From assembly GCF_030381805.1 (NCBI RefSeq), contig NZ_JAUDRH010000001.1, positions 62,001-126,000 on the forward strand: a DNA stretch of 64,000 nucleotides, read 5' to 3'. Under the pieces are notes generated by a model, which had not been told where the DNA came from, ran no database searches, and saw nothing but the letters and a program-made list of their open reading frames with translations. The translations under genes and the position numbers were made by a program. Numbering within the stretch: position 1 is the first letter of the stretch; every line of letters begins with the position of its first letter. Positions 16,223 to 25,472 of this stretch are shown one piece after another. Source of the DNA: Chlorogloeopsis sp. ULAP01. Lineage in GTDB: Bacteria; Cyanobacteriota; Cyanobacteriia; Cyanobacteriales; Nostocaceae.

Positions 16223-18517
16223 TTAAGATTCCATCACTTCGGCTGTCTTCTTCCTATCCAACTTCAAAATCAACACTCCCAACGGTGGCAAACACAAATC
16301 TAGTGAATGAGGACGGTTGTGCATAGACCAATTATCAGTCCATTTGCCGCCTAAATTACCCATGTTGCTGCCACCGTACTGACGCGCATCACTGTTGAAC
16401 AACTCGGTATAAAATCCAGGTTCTGGTACACCGATCCGGTAGTGGGAATGAGGCTGGGGTGTAAAGTTACAAATGACGATCACAAAATCATCAGAGTCTT
16501 TGGCTGTGCGAACAAATGACACGACGCTATGGCGGTTGTCACTACAATCAATCCACTCAAATCCTTCCCGTGCAAAATCTAAGGTATACAATGCTGGTTC
16601 AGTACGATAGAGATGGTTCAACTCCTTAAAAAATACTTTGAGTTGTTGGTGTGGCTCATACTGTAACAAGTGCCACTCTAAGTCGCCCCAAACATTCCAC
16701 TCGCTCCACTGCCCAAATTCCATGCTCATGAACATGGTTTTTTTGCCTGGGTGAGCAAACATATAGGTAAACAAACAACGCACGTTAGCAAACTTTTGCC
16801 ACCTATCTCCCGGCATTTTACCGATGATATTGCTCTTGCCATGCACAATTTCATCGTGAGAGAGTGCCAGCATGAAGTTTTCGCTGTGGTTATACCACAT
16901 ACTAAAGGTGATATTGTTCTGGTGGAACTGGCGGAACCAAGGATCCATGCTGAAATAATCCAGCATATCGTGCATCCAGCCCATGTTCCATTTCAAGTTA
17001 AAACCCAATCCTCCAGTATAAGTCGGCCAAGATACCATTGGCCAAGAAGTCGATTCTTCGGCAATCGAAACAATTCCAGGAAAATAACTAAAGATAATGT
17101 GATTGACTTGACGTAAGAACTCTGCTGCTTCTAAATTCTCTCTGCCGCCGTATTGATTGGTAACCCATTCTCCTTCTTTGCGGCAATAATCGAGGTAAAG
17201 CATGGAAGCAACTGCGTCAACCCGAATGCCGTCAATGTGATATTTGTCAAACCAGAATAAGGCATTGGCAACGAGGAAATTGCGAACTTCGTTGCGCGAG
17301 TAGTTAAATACTAAAGTACCCCATTCTTTATGTTCGCCTTTACGAGGATCGGCGTGTTCGTACAAGTGAGTGCCATCAAAGAACGCTAAACCATGACCAT
17401 CTTTGGGAAAGTGACCCGGAACCCAGTCTACAATTACTCCAATCCCATTTTTGTGGCATTGGTCAACAAAGTACATAAAATCCTCAGGGGTTCCATAACG
17501 AGAAGTAGGGGCATAGTAGCCTGTGACTTGATAACCCCAAGAACCATCAAAGGGATGTTCAGCAATTGGTAATAGTTCAACGTGGGTGTATCCCAAATCT
17601 TTGACATAAGGGATCAACTTGTCTGCTAATTCCCGATAGGTGAGGAAACGTGCGCCGGGTTTGAGTTCCGAAACAGGAACTACAGGTTCGGTTTCACCAT
17701 TGGGAAGTTTGGCAGGCTCTGCACTAGAGGCGTGTAACCAAGAACCGATATGTACTTCATATACTGAAATTGGTTGGGTGAGGGGCTCGGTGTGACGCCG
17801 CACCTCCATCCAGTCTTGATCGTTCCACGTATAGGAATCCAAGTCACTAACAATCGATGCTGTTTTGGGGCGGGGTTCTTGTTGGAAACCGTAGGGATCG
17901 GATTTTTCGTAAATATGCCCTTCTATGTTTTTTATTTCGTATTTGTAATGTTCTCCTACCCCAAGTTCAGGAACAAATAATTCCCAAACTCCAGTGATAC
18001 CTTTACGCATTTGGTGTTTGCGTCCGTCCCAATTGTTAAAATCTCCTATAATTGAGACGTTACGGGCATTTGGCGCCCAGACGGCAAAATACACGCCTTT
18101 GACACCATCTACTTCTGTGGGATGCGCTCCTAATTTCTCGTAAATTCGATGATGATTGCCTTCAGCAAACAAGTGTAAATCAAAATCGGTTAAGCGAGGA
18201 GAACGAAAGGCATAAGGATCGTAAATGACTCGCTCATGTTCTCCTTCTTTGATTTTTAACTGGTAGTTTGCTAATTCTTTGGTTTCAATTGTGCATTCAA
18301 AAAAGTGGGGATGATGCACAGTTTGCATCGCATACTCTTTCCTTTGTTCAGGAAGAACCACCCACGCTGAACTGGCATTGGGTAGGTACGCTCGCACAGC
18401 CCAGACATTTTTGCCATTTTCTTCTATGAGATGGGAACCTAATACTTCAAAAGGATCGTGATGCTGATTCCAAACAATACGGTTAACCTGTTCAGGGGCG
18501 ATCGTAGTCATAGACAT
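16223..18517 (-). CDS. glgB: 1,4-alpha-glucan branching enzyme GlgB
   Basis: Makes alpha-1,6 branches in glycogen by cutting alpha-1,4 chains and transferring them. The 764-residue protein has an N-terminal beta-sandwich N1 module, a CBM48 module (about 110-215; FAVWAPNARNVSIIGDFNNWDG), a GH13_9 barrel and a C-terminal beta domain. Catalytic residues are visible: nucleophile Asp434 (GIRVDAVASM), acid/base Glu487 (IAEES) and Asp555 (LSHDE). Length and domain order match the usual long form. It starts at ATG 18517 and stands alone; no other glycogen gene is adjacent. Confidence 0.96.
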   Translation of the reverse strand: MSMTTIAPEQVNRIVWNQHHDPFEVLGSHLIEENGKNVWAVRAYLPNASSAWVVLPEQRKEYAMQTVHHPHFFECTIETKELANYQLKIKEGEHERVIYDPYAFRSPRLTDFDLHLFAEGNHHRIYEKLGAHPTEVDGVKGVYFAVWAPNARNVSIIGDFNNWDGRKHQMRKGITGVWELFVPELGVGEHYKYEIKNIEGHIYEKSDPYGFQQEPRPKTASIVSDLDSYTWNDQDWMEVRRHTEPLTQPISVYEVHIGSWLHASSAEPAKLPNGETEPVVPVSELKPGARFLTYRELADKLIPYVKDLGYTHVELLPIAEHPFDGSWGYQVTGYYAPTSRYGTPEDFMYFVDQCHKNGIGVIVDWVPGHFPKDGHGLAFFDGTHLYEHADPRKGEHKEWGTLVFNYSRNEVRNFLVANALFWFDKYHIDGIRVDAVASMLYLDYCRKEGEWVTNQYGGRENLEAAEFLRQVNHIIFSYFPGIVSIAEESTSWPMVSWPTYTGGLGFNLKWNMGWMHDMLDYFSMDPWFRQFHQNNITFSMWYNHSENFMLALSHDEIVHGKSNIIGKMPGDRWQKFANVRCLFTYMFAHPGKKTMFMSMEFGQWSEWNVWGDLEWHLLQYEPHQQLKVFFKELNHLYRTEPALYTLDFAREGFEWIDCSDNRHSVVSFVRTAKDSDDFVIVICNFTPQPHSHYRIGVPEPGFYTELFNSDARQYGGSNMGNLGGKWTDNWSMHNRPHSLDLCLPPLGVLILKLDRKKTAEVMES

Positions 18518-18736
18518 GGAGCTACCTAAGTTGATTGAATAAAGTGCTGAATAAATCTGCTTTTTTAAGTTCTATATAGTATTGTTTACATTTATTTGCA
18601 AATTTTGTCGCGATTGTCATCAAACCTGGGGGGGAATGGCAGATTATGAGAGTGGGAGAGTGATGAACGGTGGTAGTGGCAGAGAAATTAGTATTTATGG
18701 TTATTTTTCTAGCTTTTGTCTTGAAAATAAGGCAGA

Positions 18737-18787
18737 GGAGCCAGTGTGTTCGCGGGTTAAGCGTGTTGTAGCAACTGGTGTCACCTG
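18737..18787. repeat. Dispersed GC-rich repeat (GAGCCAGTG ... GTTGTAGCAACTGG)
   Basis: Contains GGAGCCAGTG, CGCGGGTTAAGCGTGTTGTAG and CAACTGGTGTC in the same order as the longer copy at 41020-41075, with a few base changes. It lies in the 383-bp gap upstream of glgB, which otherwise holds only AT-rich DNA. Short open frames over the gap on both strands owe their length to this GC-rich insert and are not called. Confidence 0.7.
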
Positions 18788-18900
18788 GGGTGGCAGGAGA
18801 TAGAAGTAAAGACACTTTTCATGGCTTGATTGTGTGATTGAATCACAAAAGTATCTAAACTTATGTGTTGATCTCACCAAGACACTAACTTCCTTGTAAA

Positions 18901-19221
18901 TTAAATATCCAAAAAAGGAAAAAGCTGAAGTAGTATTTTACGCAGGTTCAGCAAAAAAATATTGTCCCGAATCTTGGTAGACAGTTTTGGTGGTGGTGCT
19001 TCTTGCAGCTGTGCTTGCAATTGTGCGTATTCTGCGGCTGTTAGGAGTTTGCCATCGATAGGCGATCGCGCTGCTGTAATAATTTCTGTTCGCAAGATTT
19101 CTTCTGGTGTTTCTTCTGGTGGCGGCAGTGCTATTACTGTTGTACTTTGATGACCGACGATCCCCACTAAAATAGTAGTAATTACAGTCAAAACCACAAA
19201 ATTAATCGCTTTAGCTCCCAT
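18901..19221 (-). CDS. Short exported or membrane-anchored cyanobacterial protein
   Basis: A 106-residue protein of unknown function. Residues about 7-30 form a hydrophobic N-terminal segment that may be an uncleaved anchor or a signal peptide. The middle part EEILRTEIITAARSPIDGKLLTAAEYAQLQ followed by a proline-rich turn is a pattern I associate with small conserved cyanobacterial proteins: a helix, SPIDGKxLTAAEY, then another helix. The C-terminus is again hydrophobic (LRKILLQLFPFLDI). ATG 19221 is used. It is on the same strand as the PIN-TRAM gene, 250 bp downstream of it and beyond its likely terminator. Confidence 0.6.
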   Translation of the reverse strand: MGAKAINFVVLTVITTILVGIVGHQSTTVIALPPPEETPEEILRTEIITAARSPIDGKLLTAAEYAQLQAQLQEAPPPKLSTKIRDNIFLLNLRKILLQLFPFLDI

Positions 19222-19400
19222 TCTTAAGTTATTTTTAATTAATTTTTGATAAGGAAATTTGACATTTCAAGACTAGGCCTGTTTATACCATTATTGTTGT
19301 CTTATGGCTAGGATTAACAACAAACTTGACATATAGTATTCAATATGCATATTTAAATGCTAACTAACTTTTTCTTATCAAACTAATATTTAAACTTAAT

Positions 19401-19434
19401 ACAAAAGAACCGATGCAGTTAACTTGCATCGGTT
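19401..19434 (-). terminator. Intrinsic terminator after the PIN-TRAM gene
   Basis: AACCGATGCA (19408-19417) pairs perfectly with TGCATCGGTT (19425-19434) around a 7-nt loop. Read on the minus strand the stem is followed by CTTTTGT. It lies about 40 bp past the end of the PIN-TRAM coding region. Confidence 0.7.
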
Positions 19435-19471
19435 AAAAAGCATCGATTAAACTCAAACGTGACATTTCCTT

Positions 19472-20548
19472 TCATGCCAAAGCCGAAGCTTGGGGTTTAG
19501 CAAATATCATTCGTCCTGCGGATGTCTGTAAGGCACTCGTGACTACTACTCGTACTTCTCCGCCAACGTAACTACTGCCTTCCTCAACAACAACCATTGT
19601 GCCATCATCTAAATAGCCAATTCCTTGACTTGGTTCTTTTCCTTCTTTTAGAATCTTTAAGTCAAGATTATCGCCCGGTAAGTAAGTAGGACGTACAGCA
19701 TTTACTAAATCGTTGACATTTAAAACAGGTACTTTTTGAACGCTGGCAACTTTTGATAAGTTGTAGTCATTCGTGAGCAGTGTGCCATTAATTTCCTGGG
19801 CAAACCGGACTAGCTTTGCATCAACTGTCGCAATATCTTCGTAGTCAACCGTATTGATCAATATGCGATCGGGATAAGCTGTTTTGATGCGGTTGAGAAT
19901 TTCCAGCCCCCGTCTTCCCCGCACCCGCTTTTGATCTTTGCTCGCATCTGCTACTTGTTGCAATTCTTGCAAGACAAATTGCGGTACAATAATTTGTCCT
20001 TCCAAAAAGCCAGTTTCAAGTAGGGTTTCGATTCGACCGTCTATAATACAGCTAGTGTCTAAAACTTTGGTGCTGGCTGGTTTTAGCGTTCCTTCCACCA
20101 CCATACTTTCTACGGTGTTGGGATTAATTAAACGCAACAACCCACGTCCGTGAGTATCTGCTAAGTTCATACCCGTGTATGCCAGCACTATGCTACCAAC
20201 AACCGCTACTAATGGTTTAATAAAACTAAAGTCAGTGGGAATTGGCAGTAAAAATAGAGGTGCTAACATCAGATTAGCCATCAGTAACCCGATGACTAAA
20301 CCAATAGCACGAGTTAAAATGACTTCAAATGGCAAGTCTCGAACTTGCGCCTCCAGACGACGATACTCAGTCTGAAATCTTAATCCGATTGCGCCTCCAA
20401 TAATGGCAGCAAAAACGGCAACAACAAAACGCAGAGCTTCTAGGTTCGTAACCCGATCCATTGCCCCATCGGGTAGTAAATCGGTACTATAGAACCCTAT
20501 CCCTGCCGCTGCCAGGATGAATGAGAATATGATAATTGCATCAAGCAT
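19472..20548 (-). CDS. PIN and TRAM domain membrane protein (YacL family)
   Basis: A 358-residue integral membrane protein with a cytoplasmic PIN nuclease-like domain and an RNA-binding TRAM domain, the layout of Bacillus YacL and many cyanobacterial homologues. Hydrophobic helices lie at about 3-22, 40-56, 80-104 and 112-130. The PIN domain starts at about 161 with VLDTSCIIDGR (metal-binding Asp164), has LLTNDYNL near 255, and is followed by TRAM (about 285-345; GIGYLDDGTMVVVE). It is probably an RNase, but no target is known to me. A possible terminator follows at 19401. Confidence 0.88.
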   Translation of the reverse strand: MLDAIIIFSFILAAAGIGFYSTDLLPDGAMDRVTNLEALRFVVAVFAAIIGGAIGLRFQTEYRRLEAQVRDLPFEVILTRAIGLVIGLLMANLMLAPLFLLPIPTDFSFIKPLVAVVGSIVLAYTGMNLADTHGRGLLRLINPNTVESMVVEGTLKPASTKVLDTSCIIDGRIETLLETGFLEGQIIVPQFVLQELQQVADASKDQKRVRGRRGLEILNRIKTAYPDRILINTVDYEDIATVDAKLVRFAQEINGTLLTNDYNLSKVASVQKVPVLNVNDLVNAVRPTYLPGDNLDLKILKEGKEPSQGIGYLDDGTMVVVEEGSSYVGGEVRVVVTSALQTSAGRMIFAKPQASALA

Positions 20549-20795
20549 AGTTTTGTTTTTCCTGCAACTGGTATTAGCGGATAAGGATTTATTTAGCTCC
20601 TCACTTTAAATAGATTTGAGAATAATTGCGGTCATAGTATAGGTTATGGTAAACAACATCTGCAATCATTATAACTAAATAGTTTTATGCTTTATTATTC
20701 TCATCTTTTCGTTAGAAAATGATAAAAAAATGTTACTAACGCACTAATATTCATTTTTTGTAATTCTTAGAATAATAATTTAATTGTTACTCAAA

Positions 20796-21983
20796 ATGGC
20801 TCAAAGAGATAATTTTATAAATGTTCCCAGTTCTGCTTATATACATATTCCCTTTTGTAGACGACGATGTTTTTACTGTGATTTTCCTGTTTCTGTGATT
20901 GGCGATCGCCTGCGAGGTGAAAGCTCTGGCACGATGTCCAAATATGTAGAAGTGTTATGTCAAGAAATAAACATTTTCTCTGGTTGGAGTCAACCATTAA
21001 AAACTATTTTCTTTGGCGGTGGCACTCCTTCACTTCTGTCTGTACAACAGGTGCAAAAGATATTAGCAGTATTAGAACAAAAGTTTGGTATTTCTCCTGG
21101 AGCAGAAATTTCAATGGAAGTAGATCCAGGTACGTTCGATCTAGCACATCTTCAGGGCTTATCTAATGCAGGGATTAACCGCGTCAGTTTAGGTGTACAA
21201 GCTTTTGATGCAAACTTACTTCAAGCGTGTGGGCGATCGCACAACCTTGCCGATATTTTCACAGCTGTTGATTTAATTCACGCCTGCGAAATTCCTGAAT
21301 TCAGCATAGATCTAATATCAGGATTGCCGCATCAGACTTTAGAGGGGTGGCAAGAGTCATTAGAAAAAGCAGTTGCCATAGTACCAACACATATATCTAT
21401 ATATGATCTGACTATTGAACCAGGAACCGCCTTCGGTCGTTATTATAAACCTGGTGCCACTCCCCTACCAACAGATGAAATGACAGTAAAAATGTACCAA
21501 ATGGCACAGCAAATTTTAACTAGTGCTGGATATGAGCATTACGAAATTTCAAACTATGCCAAAAGGGGACATCAATGTCGGCACAATCGAGTCTACTGGG
21601 AAAATCGTCCTTATTACGGTTTTGGCATGGGTGCAGCAAGTTATGTAGAGGAAAAACGCTTCACTCGCCCCCGCAAAACAAAAGAATATTATCAGTGGGT
21701 AGAAGATGGGTGTTTAATTGATTGTGAAGTCACATCACCAGATGAAATTTTATTAGAAACCCTAATGTTAGGGTTGCGTTTAGCAGAAGGTGTGAGTTTG
21801 GAGGTGCTAGAAAAACAGTTCGGAGTGGAGAGAGTGGAGGAAATTAAGAAATACTGCCAGCCATTTTTTGAGAAAGGTTGGGTGGAAGTAGCACAAAGAA
21901 GACTGCGATTGAGCGATCCAGATGGGTTTTTGTTTTCTAACGTGGTTTTGGCAAAGTTGTTCAGTGAGTTGGGATCAAATTAA
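20796..21983 (+). CDS. hemW: HemW, radical SAM heme chaperone (coproporphyrinogen oxidase-like)
   Basis: A 395-residue radical SAM protein of the HemN/HemW family. The cluster motif is Cys21-x3-Cys25-x2-Cys28 followed by a Phe at 30 (CRRRCFYCDF), the pattern of HemW, not of true oxygen-independent coproporphyrinogen oxidase HemN, which has a further cysteine there. HemW proteins bind heme and are thought to insert it into respiratory proteins. SAM-binding GGGTPS lies near residue 76, and the C-terminal HemN domain (about 310-395) is complete. The ATG at 20796 is preferred to the TTG four codons upstream. Confidence 0.9.
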   Translation: MAQRDNFINVPSSAYIHIPFCRRRCFYCDFPVSVIGDRLRGESSGTMSKYVEVLCQEINIFSGWSQPLKTIFFGGGTPSLLSVQQVQKILAVLEQKFGISPGAEISMEVDPGTFDLAHLQGLSNAGINRVSLGVQAFDANLLQACGRSHNLADIFTAVDLIHACEIPEFSIDLISGLPHQTLEGWQESLEKAVAIVPTHISIYDLTIEPGTAFGRYYKPGATPLPTDEMTVKMYQMAQQILTSAGYEHYEISNYAKRGHQCRHNRVYWENRPYYGFGMGAASYVEEKRFTRPRKTKEYYQWVEDGCLIDCEVTSPDEILLETLMLGLRLAEGVSLEVLEKQFGVERVEEIKKYCQPFFEKGWVEVAQRRLRLSDPDGFLFSNVVLAKLFSELGSN

Positions 21984-22134
21984 GAGTATGAGGGTTGTTG
22001 GCTGTGCCGTGAATTGATGGATGAATACACCCATCTTTATTCCTAACGAAGTTTTTATGGTAAAGGAAGCAAAATGTAGTGCTCTGGCTGATATCTATTG
22101 GCACCGTACTCTATCTAGCGTACTTTCAAGCTTT

Positions 22135-23016
22135 TTATACCCAAAATATACATTGCTTTTGTTGCTCTGAGAACTGTGAGGCAAGTGACATTAAATTATG
22201 CCGAGGTAGGGAAGGATGACAATAAAATGGATATTTTGGTTGTCGAGAAGTGTAATCAAAAAATACTGTAAATCGATCAGATGATTGAGGTATCTTTCCT
22301 CTATGAAAAACGCTAGCGGTGGCGGCAAAAACTACTGTTCCTGCACTTCCGGTACATGATTTCCAATACGATGATGACAAAGCTCTTTGCATTCTTTTCT
22401 CGCCAATGTATCCATATTGGTATTTCAAAGAGCTAGCAACTATATCAGTTAGATATTGTGGGATATATTGAAACGGGCCGCAATCCTCACTAACATCATT
22501 CAGGTAAACGATTATTTTGAGAATTTTTCTATCTTCTGTGTCTATATGCCATAACCTAGATTTTCGCTCAACTTGATTAGCCAAATCTCTGCGAAAATAT
22601 GGGCCATGATACGCTGCCGGTAGACCAAGATAATGTTCAACTATATTTACCAAACGCTGTTCTAGCCCCCAGAGAAAAATTTCTGGATGCTTTAGCATTT
22701 GCTCGCAAGTCGCATGAACTACATATTCATTTTTGCTTCCGGAGGTAGTTTTGGGTATTTTGGGTATTAGACTTTTTGTTGCCTGTAACATTTTGTCTGT
22801 ACTGGGAACAGACAATGACTCTAGTGAAGCGATCGCTACTCCTTCACGTTTTATAGTCTCAACTAAAATCAAATCTTCAGTTGAAATAGCAGGCAAGTAA
22901 GCACTGTGCTTTTCCAATGCAGACAAATAAACCTGCTCAGATTGATTTTGCAAGAATGATATTTGATGTACTTTTCTTAATATTCTGTTACGTACCTGTT
23001 GAACAATATTGTTCAT
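22135..23016 (-). CDS. PhyH-like Fe(II)/2-oxoglutarate oxygenase (first of a pair)
   Basis: A 293-residue protein with the fingerprint of the phytanoyl-CoA dioxygenase group: iron-binding His157-x-Asp159 (WHIDTED), distal ligand His238 (VFHRGKIP) and the 2-oxoglutarate-binding Arg248 (SDRFTVFFDY). The double-stranded beta-helix core spans about 155-255. Family members hydroxylate or halogenate lipids and small molecules; the substrate is unknown here. The neighbouring gene at 23319 encodes a second such protein with equal spacing of these residues. The surroundings are unusually AT-rich. No biosynthetic or transport gene is adjacent. Start ATG 23016. Confidence 0.75.
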   Translation of the reverse strand: MNNIVQQVRNRILRKVHQISFLQNQSEQVYLSALEKHSAYLPAISTEDLILVETIKREGVAIASLESLSVPSTDKMLQATKSLIPKIPKTTSGSKNEYVVHATCEQMLKHPEIFLWGLEQRLVNIVEHYLGLPAAYHGPYFRRDLANQVERKSRLWHIDTEDRKILKIIVYLNDVSEDCGPFQYIPQYLTDIVASSLKYQYGYIGEKRMQRALSSSYWKSCTGSAGTVVFAATASVFHRGKIPQSSDRFTVFFDYTSRQPKYPFYCHPSLPRHNLMSLASQFSEQQKQCIFWV

Positions 23017-23318
23017 GTAATTGACTTTTTTGGCGTATGAAACATAGCTGATGTATTTTAAGTATTATTACGGTCATTTGTCCAACAGTACTTCGTAATC
23101 TTTGCCAGAAATTTATAGTTGCTTTGCAAAAACTTGGTATAAAATCACTATTTTTTTTAGATTTTACAATTTAAAAAAGTTTACATAACAATGACTCATA
23201 GACACAATCTACAATACAAAAAATTTTATACTCAAATGGTGTGGTAGTAAAAAATTTAGAGGTGTTGAGACGCATCCTTTTTTACTGCATCATCACTCTT
23301 CGTGATCTAGTGTTAGTT
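23017..23318. other. AT-rich spacer between the two oxygenase genes
   Basis: About 300 bp with long A and T runs and no reading frame, hairpin with T-run, or RNA gene I can recognise. It is long enough that the two oxygenase genes, though on one strand, probably have separate promoters. Confidence 0.5.
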
Positions 23319-24215
23319 TCATTCATAATTATTGAGAGTAAATTTTACTTCTAAGATTAATCTATCTCTCCGAACTGGAATAGTTCCCTTATGGAAACAA
23401 AATGGATCTTCTACAAATCCAAACCCCGCTTGTTTGCAAATATTGAGCACATTTTCTGAACCATAATAATTTATGATGTCGCTGTCATCTGTTTCTCTAA
23501 GCAAAGAAAACTGATGCCTAAGTTGTTTTTTATTGTGACTACTTTTGACACAGACATGGGAACCACTATATATATCAACATCTGTTAAGTAAAACATAAA
23601 TTTTAGACACCAATAGTCTTCCAAATCATAATGAAAGTGAAAAAATCCTTTTGCACGTTCTTCTACTTCTTCTTCTTGAACAAATGTCCACCAAATTCTA
23701 CTTATTACGTTTGCAGATTTTTTCTCGAAATATTTAGTCGCAATTGCCCATAATTTTGGATCATTTTCCAGATTTTTAACCGATGGACAAAGTGAAGAAA
23801 TATCAAAATTGTAACCAGTGATGAAGGTTTTACCTAGTCTTTTTTCTTCATTTTTTTTGTCATTTATGGAAAAACAAAATTGTGGATTACCATCACCAAA
23901 ATAAGTTATGTCTTTAGAACATTCTATTACTTCTTGTAAGACATATTCAGGAAGGTTAATACCCAAATATATACCATCTTTTTTTAGTGTATCAACAACT
24001 TGGTTGACTTCAATATCTTTAAAAATAGAATTAACTTCATATTTTATGAGTATTTTTTCTTTACATACAATTCTTACAAGTTTACGTATAAAATGAATAC
24101 GACTAAAGCAAAACATGATAATCCAGTCAGGTTTTTTAATAGCAAAATTTAAATAATGGAAAAATCTACGCCTAATTTTTAACCATAGGTTTGGAAAATT
24201 ATTTACTGTTGTCAT
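23319..24215 (-). CDS. PhyH-like Fe(II)/2-oxoglutarate oxygenase (second of a pair)
   Basis: A 298-residue, Lys/Phe-rich protein from markedly AT-rich DNA. The iron ligands His195-x-Asp197 (FHYDLED) and His275 (CFHKGTIP) and the cosubstrate Arg285 (RRDRLILEV) are all present. The gaps His-to-His (80) and His-to-Arg (10) nearly equal those in the neighbour at 22135 (81 and 10), and both have HxDxED, FH(R/K)GxIP and DR(F/L). The two therefore belong to one family despite low overall identity. Residues 1-60 form an extra basic-hydrophobic N-terminal region. Substrate and pathway are unknown. Confidence 0.68.
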   Translation of the reverse strand: MTTVNNFPNLWLKIRRRFFHYLNFAIKKPDWIIMFCFSRIHFIRKLVRIVCKEKILIKYEVNSIFKDIEVNQVVDTLKKDGIYLGINLPEYVLQEVIECSKDITYFGDGNPQFCFSINDKKNEEKRLGKTFITGYNFDISSLCPSVKNLENDPKLWAIATKYFEKKSANVISRIWWTFVQEEEVEERAKGFFHFHYDLEDYWCLKFMFYLTDVDIYSGSHVCVKSSHNKKQLRHQFSLLRETDDSDIINYYGSENVLNICKQAGFGFVEDPFCFHKGTIPVRRDRLILEVKFTLNNYE

Positions 24216-25046
24216 ATTACCTCTCGCGTGCTTAGTAGTCGTAAACTACAGTAATCTTAAATAGGTTGTGCAAAAGGCATCTTACATTCATGCCTTTATA
24301 AAAGAGAAAAATTTTTGGCAAACAACAAACTCAAAAAATACTTTCCAGTCACAAACGATTTACACAACAGGTAAAAACCGTGAGTAAAACGTTTGGTATA
24401 CAATCGAATATCATCACTCTAAGTTGCCTAGAAAATTAGTGGCTAGTAGGATACAATTAACCAACCACTATTTTTAAAGGTAAATTTGATTTATTTATGC
24501 GAGGAACTATTCTACTTAATACCCATTATGGGCTTATTCCAGACCAGCAAATGGTCTAAATTCCATCTAAAAAATTGAAGCCTACATATGCTTCTAGCAA
24601 TAGTAGGTTAATAACAACATATTGGCTTTCACTAATTTTTAAAATATATCTTAAGGTAGATTAAAAATTTATATCATAATTTTCAAGGTGTTGTGCTATT
24701 CTCTTAATTTTAGGAAAAATATTTTATGAAATTTCAAATCAGGATGAGTTGCAAGCTCAAAGTCTGTGTTTTTTGGGCTTTTCAGCAAGTATCTGATTTC
24801 AATATTTATCCTTCTTCAATCACTCTCGGAAAATAAAAATAAGAGCCAATTTTTTAACTCCAGGTAGAACAAAAGTTTGAGTGTTTATTTTCCATGAGAA
24901 TGGCTAAAATTAAGTTTTCTATTAAAAATCTTATCCACTAATAATTCTAGATTATTCGCTTGTGAAAGTGAGACAATAAGGTTATATTCGCAAGCATCTA
25001 CACTAGAATTCAATATATTTTGGGCTTTTATAAAGGAGTAACAGTG
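24216..25046. other. 830-bp AT-rich region with no supported gene
   Basis: No frame above 60 codons and no tRNA or clear terminator. An ATG at 24497 opens an 18-codon peptide that continues in frame past a single TAA for 34 more codons, which may be an old coding relic but matches nothing I know. The upstream part could hold promoter elements for the oxygenase genes. Confidence 0.4.
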
Positions 25047-25454
25047 ATGGTACGGCTAATTATCATCATGAGTTTGCTGGGGTTATTAACTGCGTGTACT
25101 ACCAGCGTACTTGCACCAACTAGTCAGTTAGTAGAAAAAGCGATCGCTCTCCAGTTGGAAAAAACTCAACAGCAACTAAACCAACAACTAGATCTAGATT
25201 TTAAGGGATTTGAAATTCATCACCTAGCAATTGCTAAAAAACAACCCCAGACAATTCAAAATCTAATAACTTACCATGTGAGTGGAACTTATGACCTCAT
25301 CTTTAAGCTACCAAAACGACAACTCAAACAACCGCAAAAACCATTTGATGTTTACTTGCAACTTCAGCAAGAGGGCAAAACTTGGCGGTTATTGCTCCCA
25401 CAAAAGGAGGATAAAGACACTAAACCTGTTTGGCACAGCTATCTGATTCAGTAG
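25047..25454 (+). CDS. Small lipoprotein, cyanobacterial, unknown function
   Basis: A 135-residue protein with a short signal peptide ending in LLTAC (Cys16), a lipobox, so it is probably anchored in the membrane facing the periplasm. The mature part starts with a Gln/Leu-rich helix (LVEKAIALQLEKTQQQL) and continues as a beta-rich domain with YHVSGTYDLIFKLP and VYLQLQQEGKTWRLL. I start at ATG 25047, which has AAAGGAG 8 bp upstream; GTG 25044 is possible. It is convergent with the EcfT-like gene, with only 18 bp between the stops. Confidence 0.68.
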   Translation: MVRLIIIMSLLGLLTACTTSVLAPTSQLVEKAIALQLEKTQQQLNQQLDLDFKGFEIHHLAIAKKQPQTIQNLITYHVSGTYDLIFKLPKRQLKQPQKPFDVYLQLQQEGKTWRLLLPQKEDKDTKPVWHSYLIQ

Positions 25455-25472
25455 TTAAAAGTAAGTTAACTA

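Noticed and set aside
18522..18815. 97-codon ORF upstream of glgB on the minus strand
   Set aside because: Lies over a dispersed repeat in the promoter region of glgB; no recognisable motifs and its N-terminal part comes from the repeat.
20796..21983. HemN, oxygen-independent coproporphyrinogen oxidase
   Set aside because: The residue after the third cluster cysteine pattern is Phe and not the additional Cys of HemN, which fits HemW.
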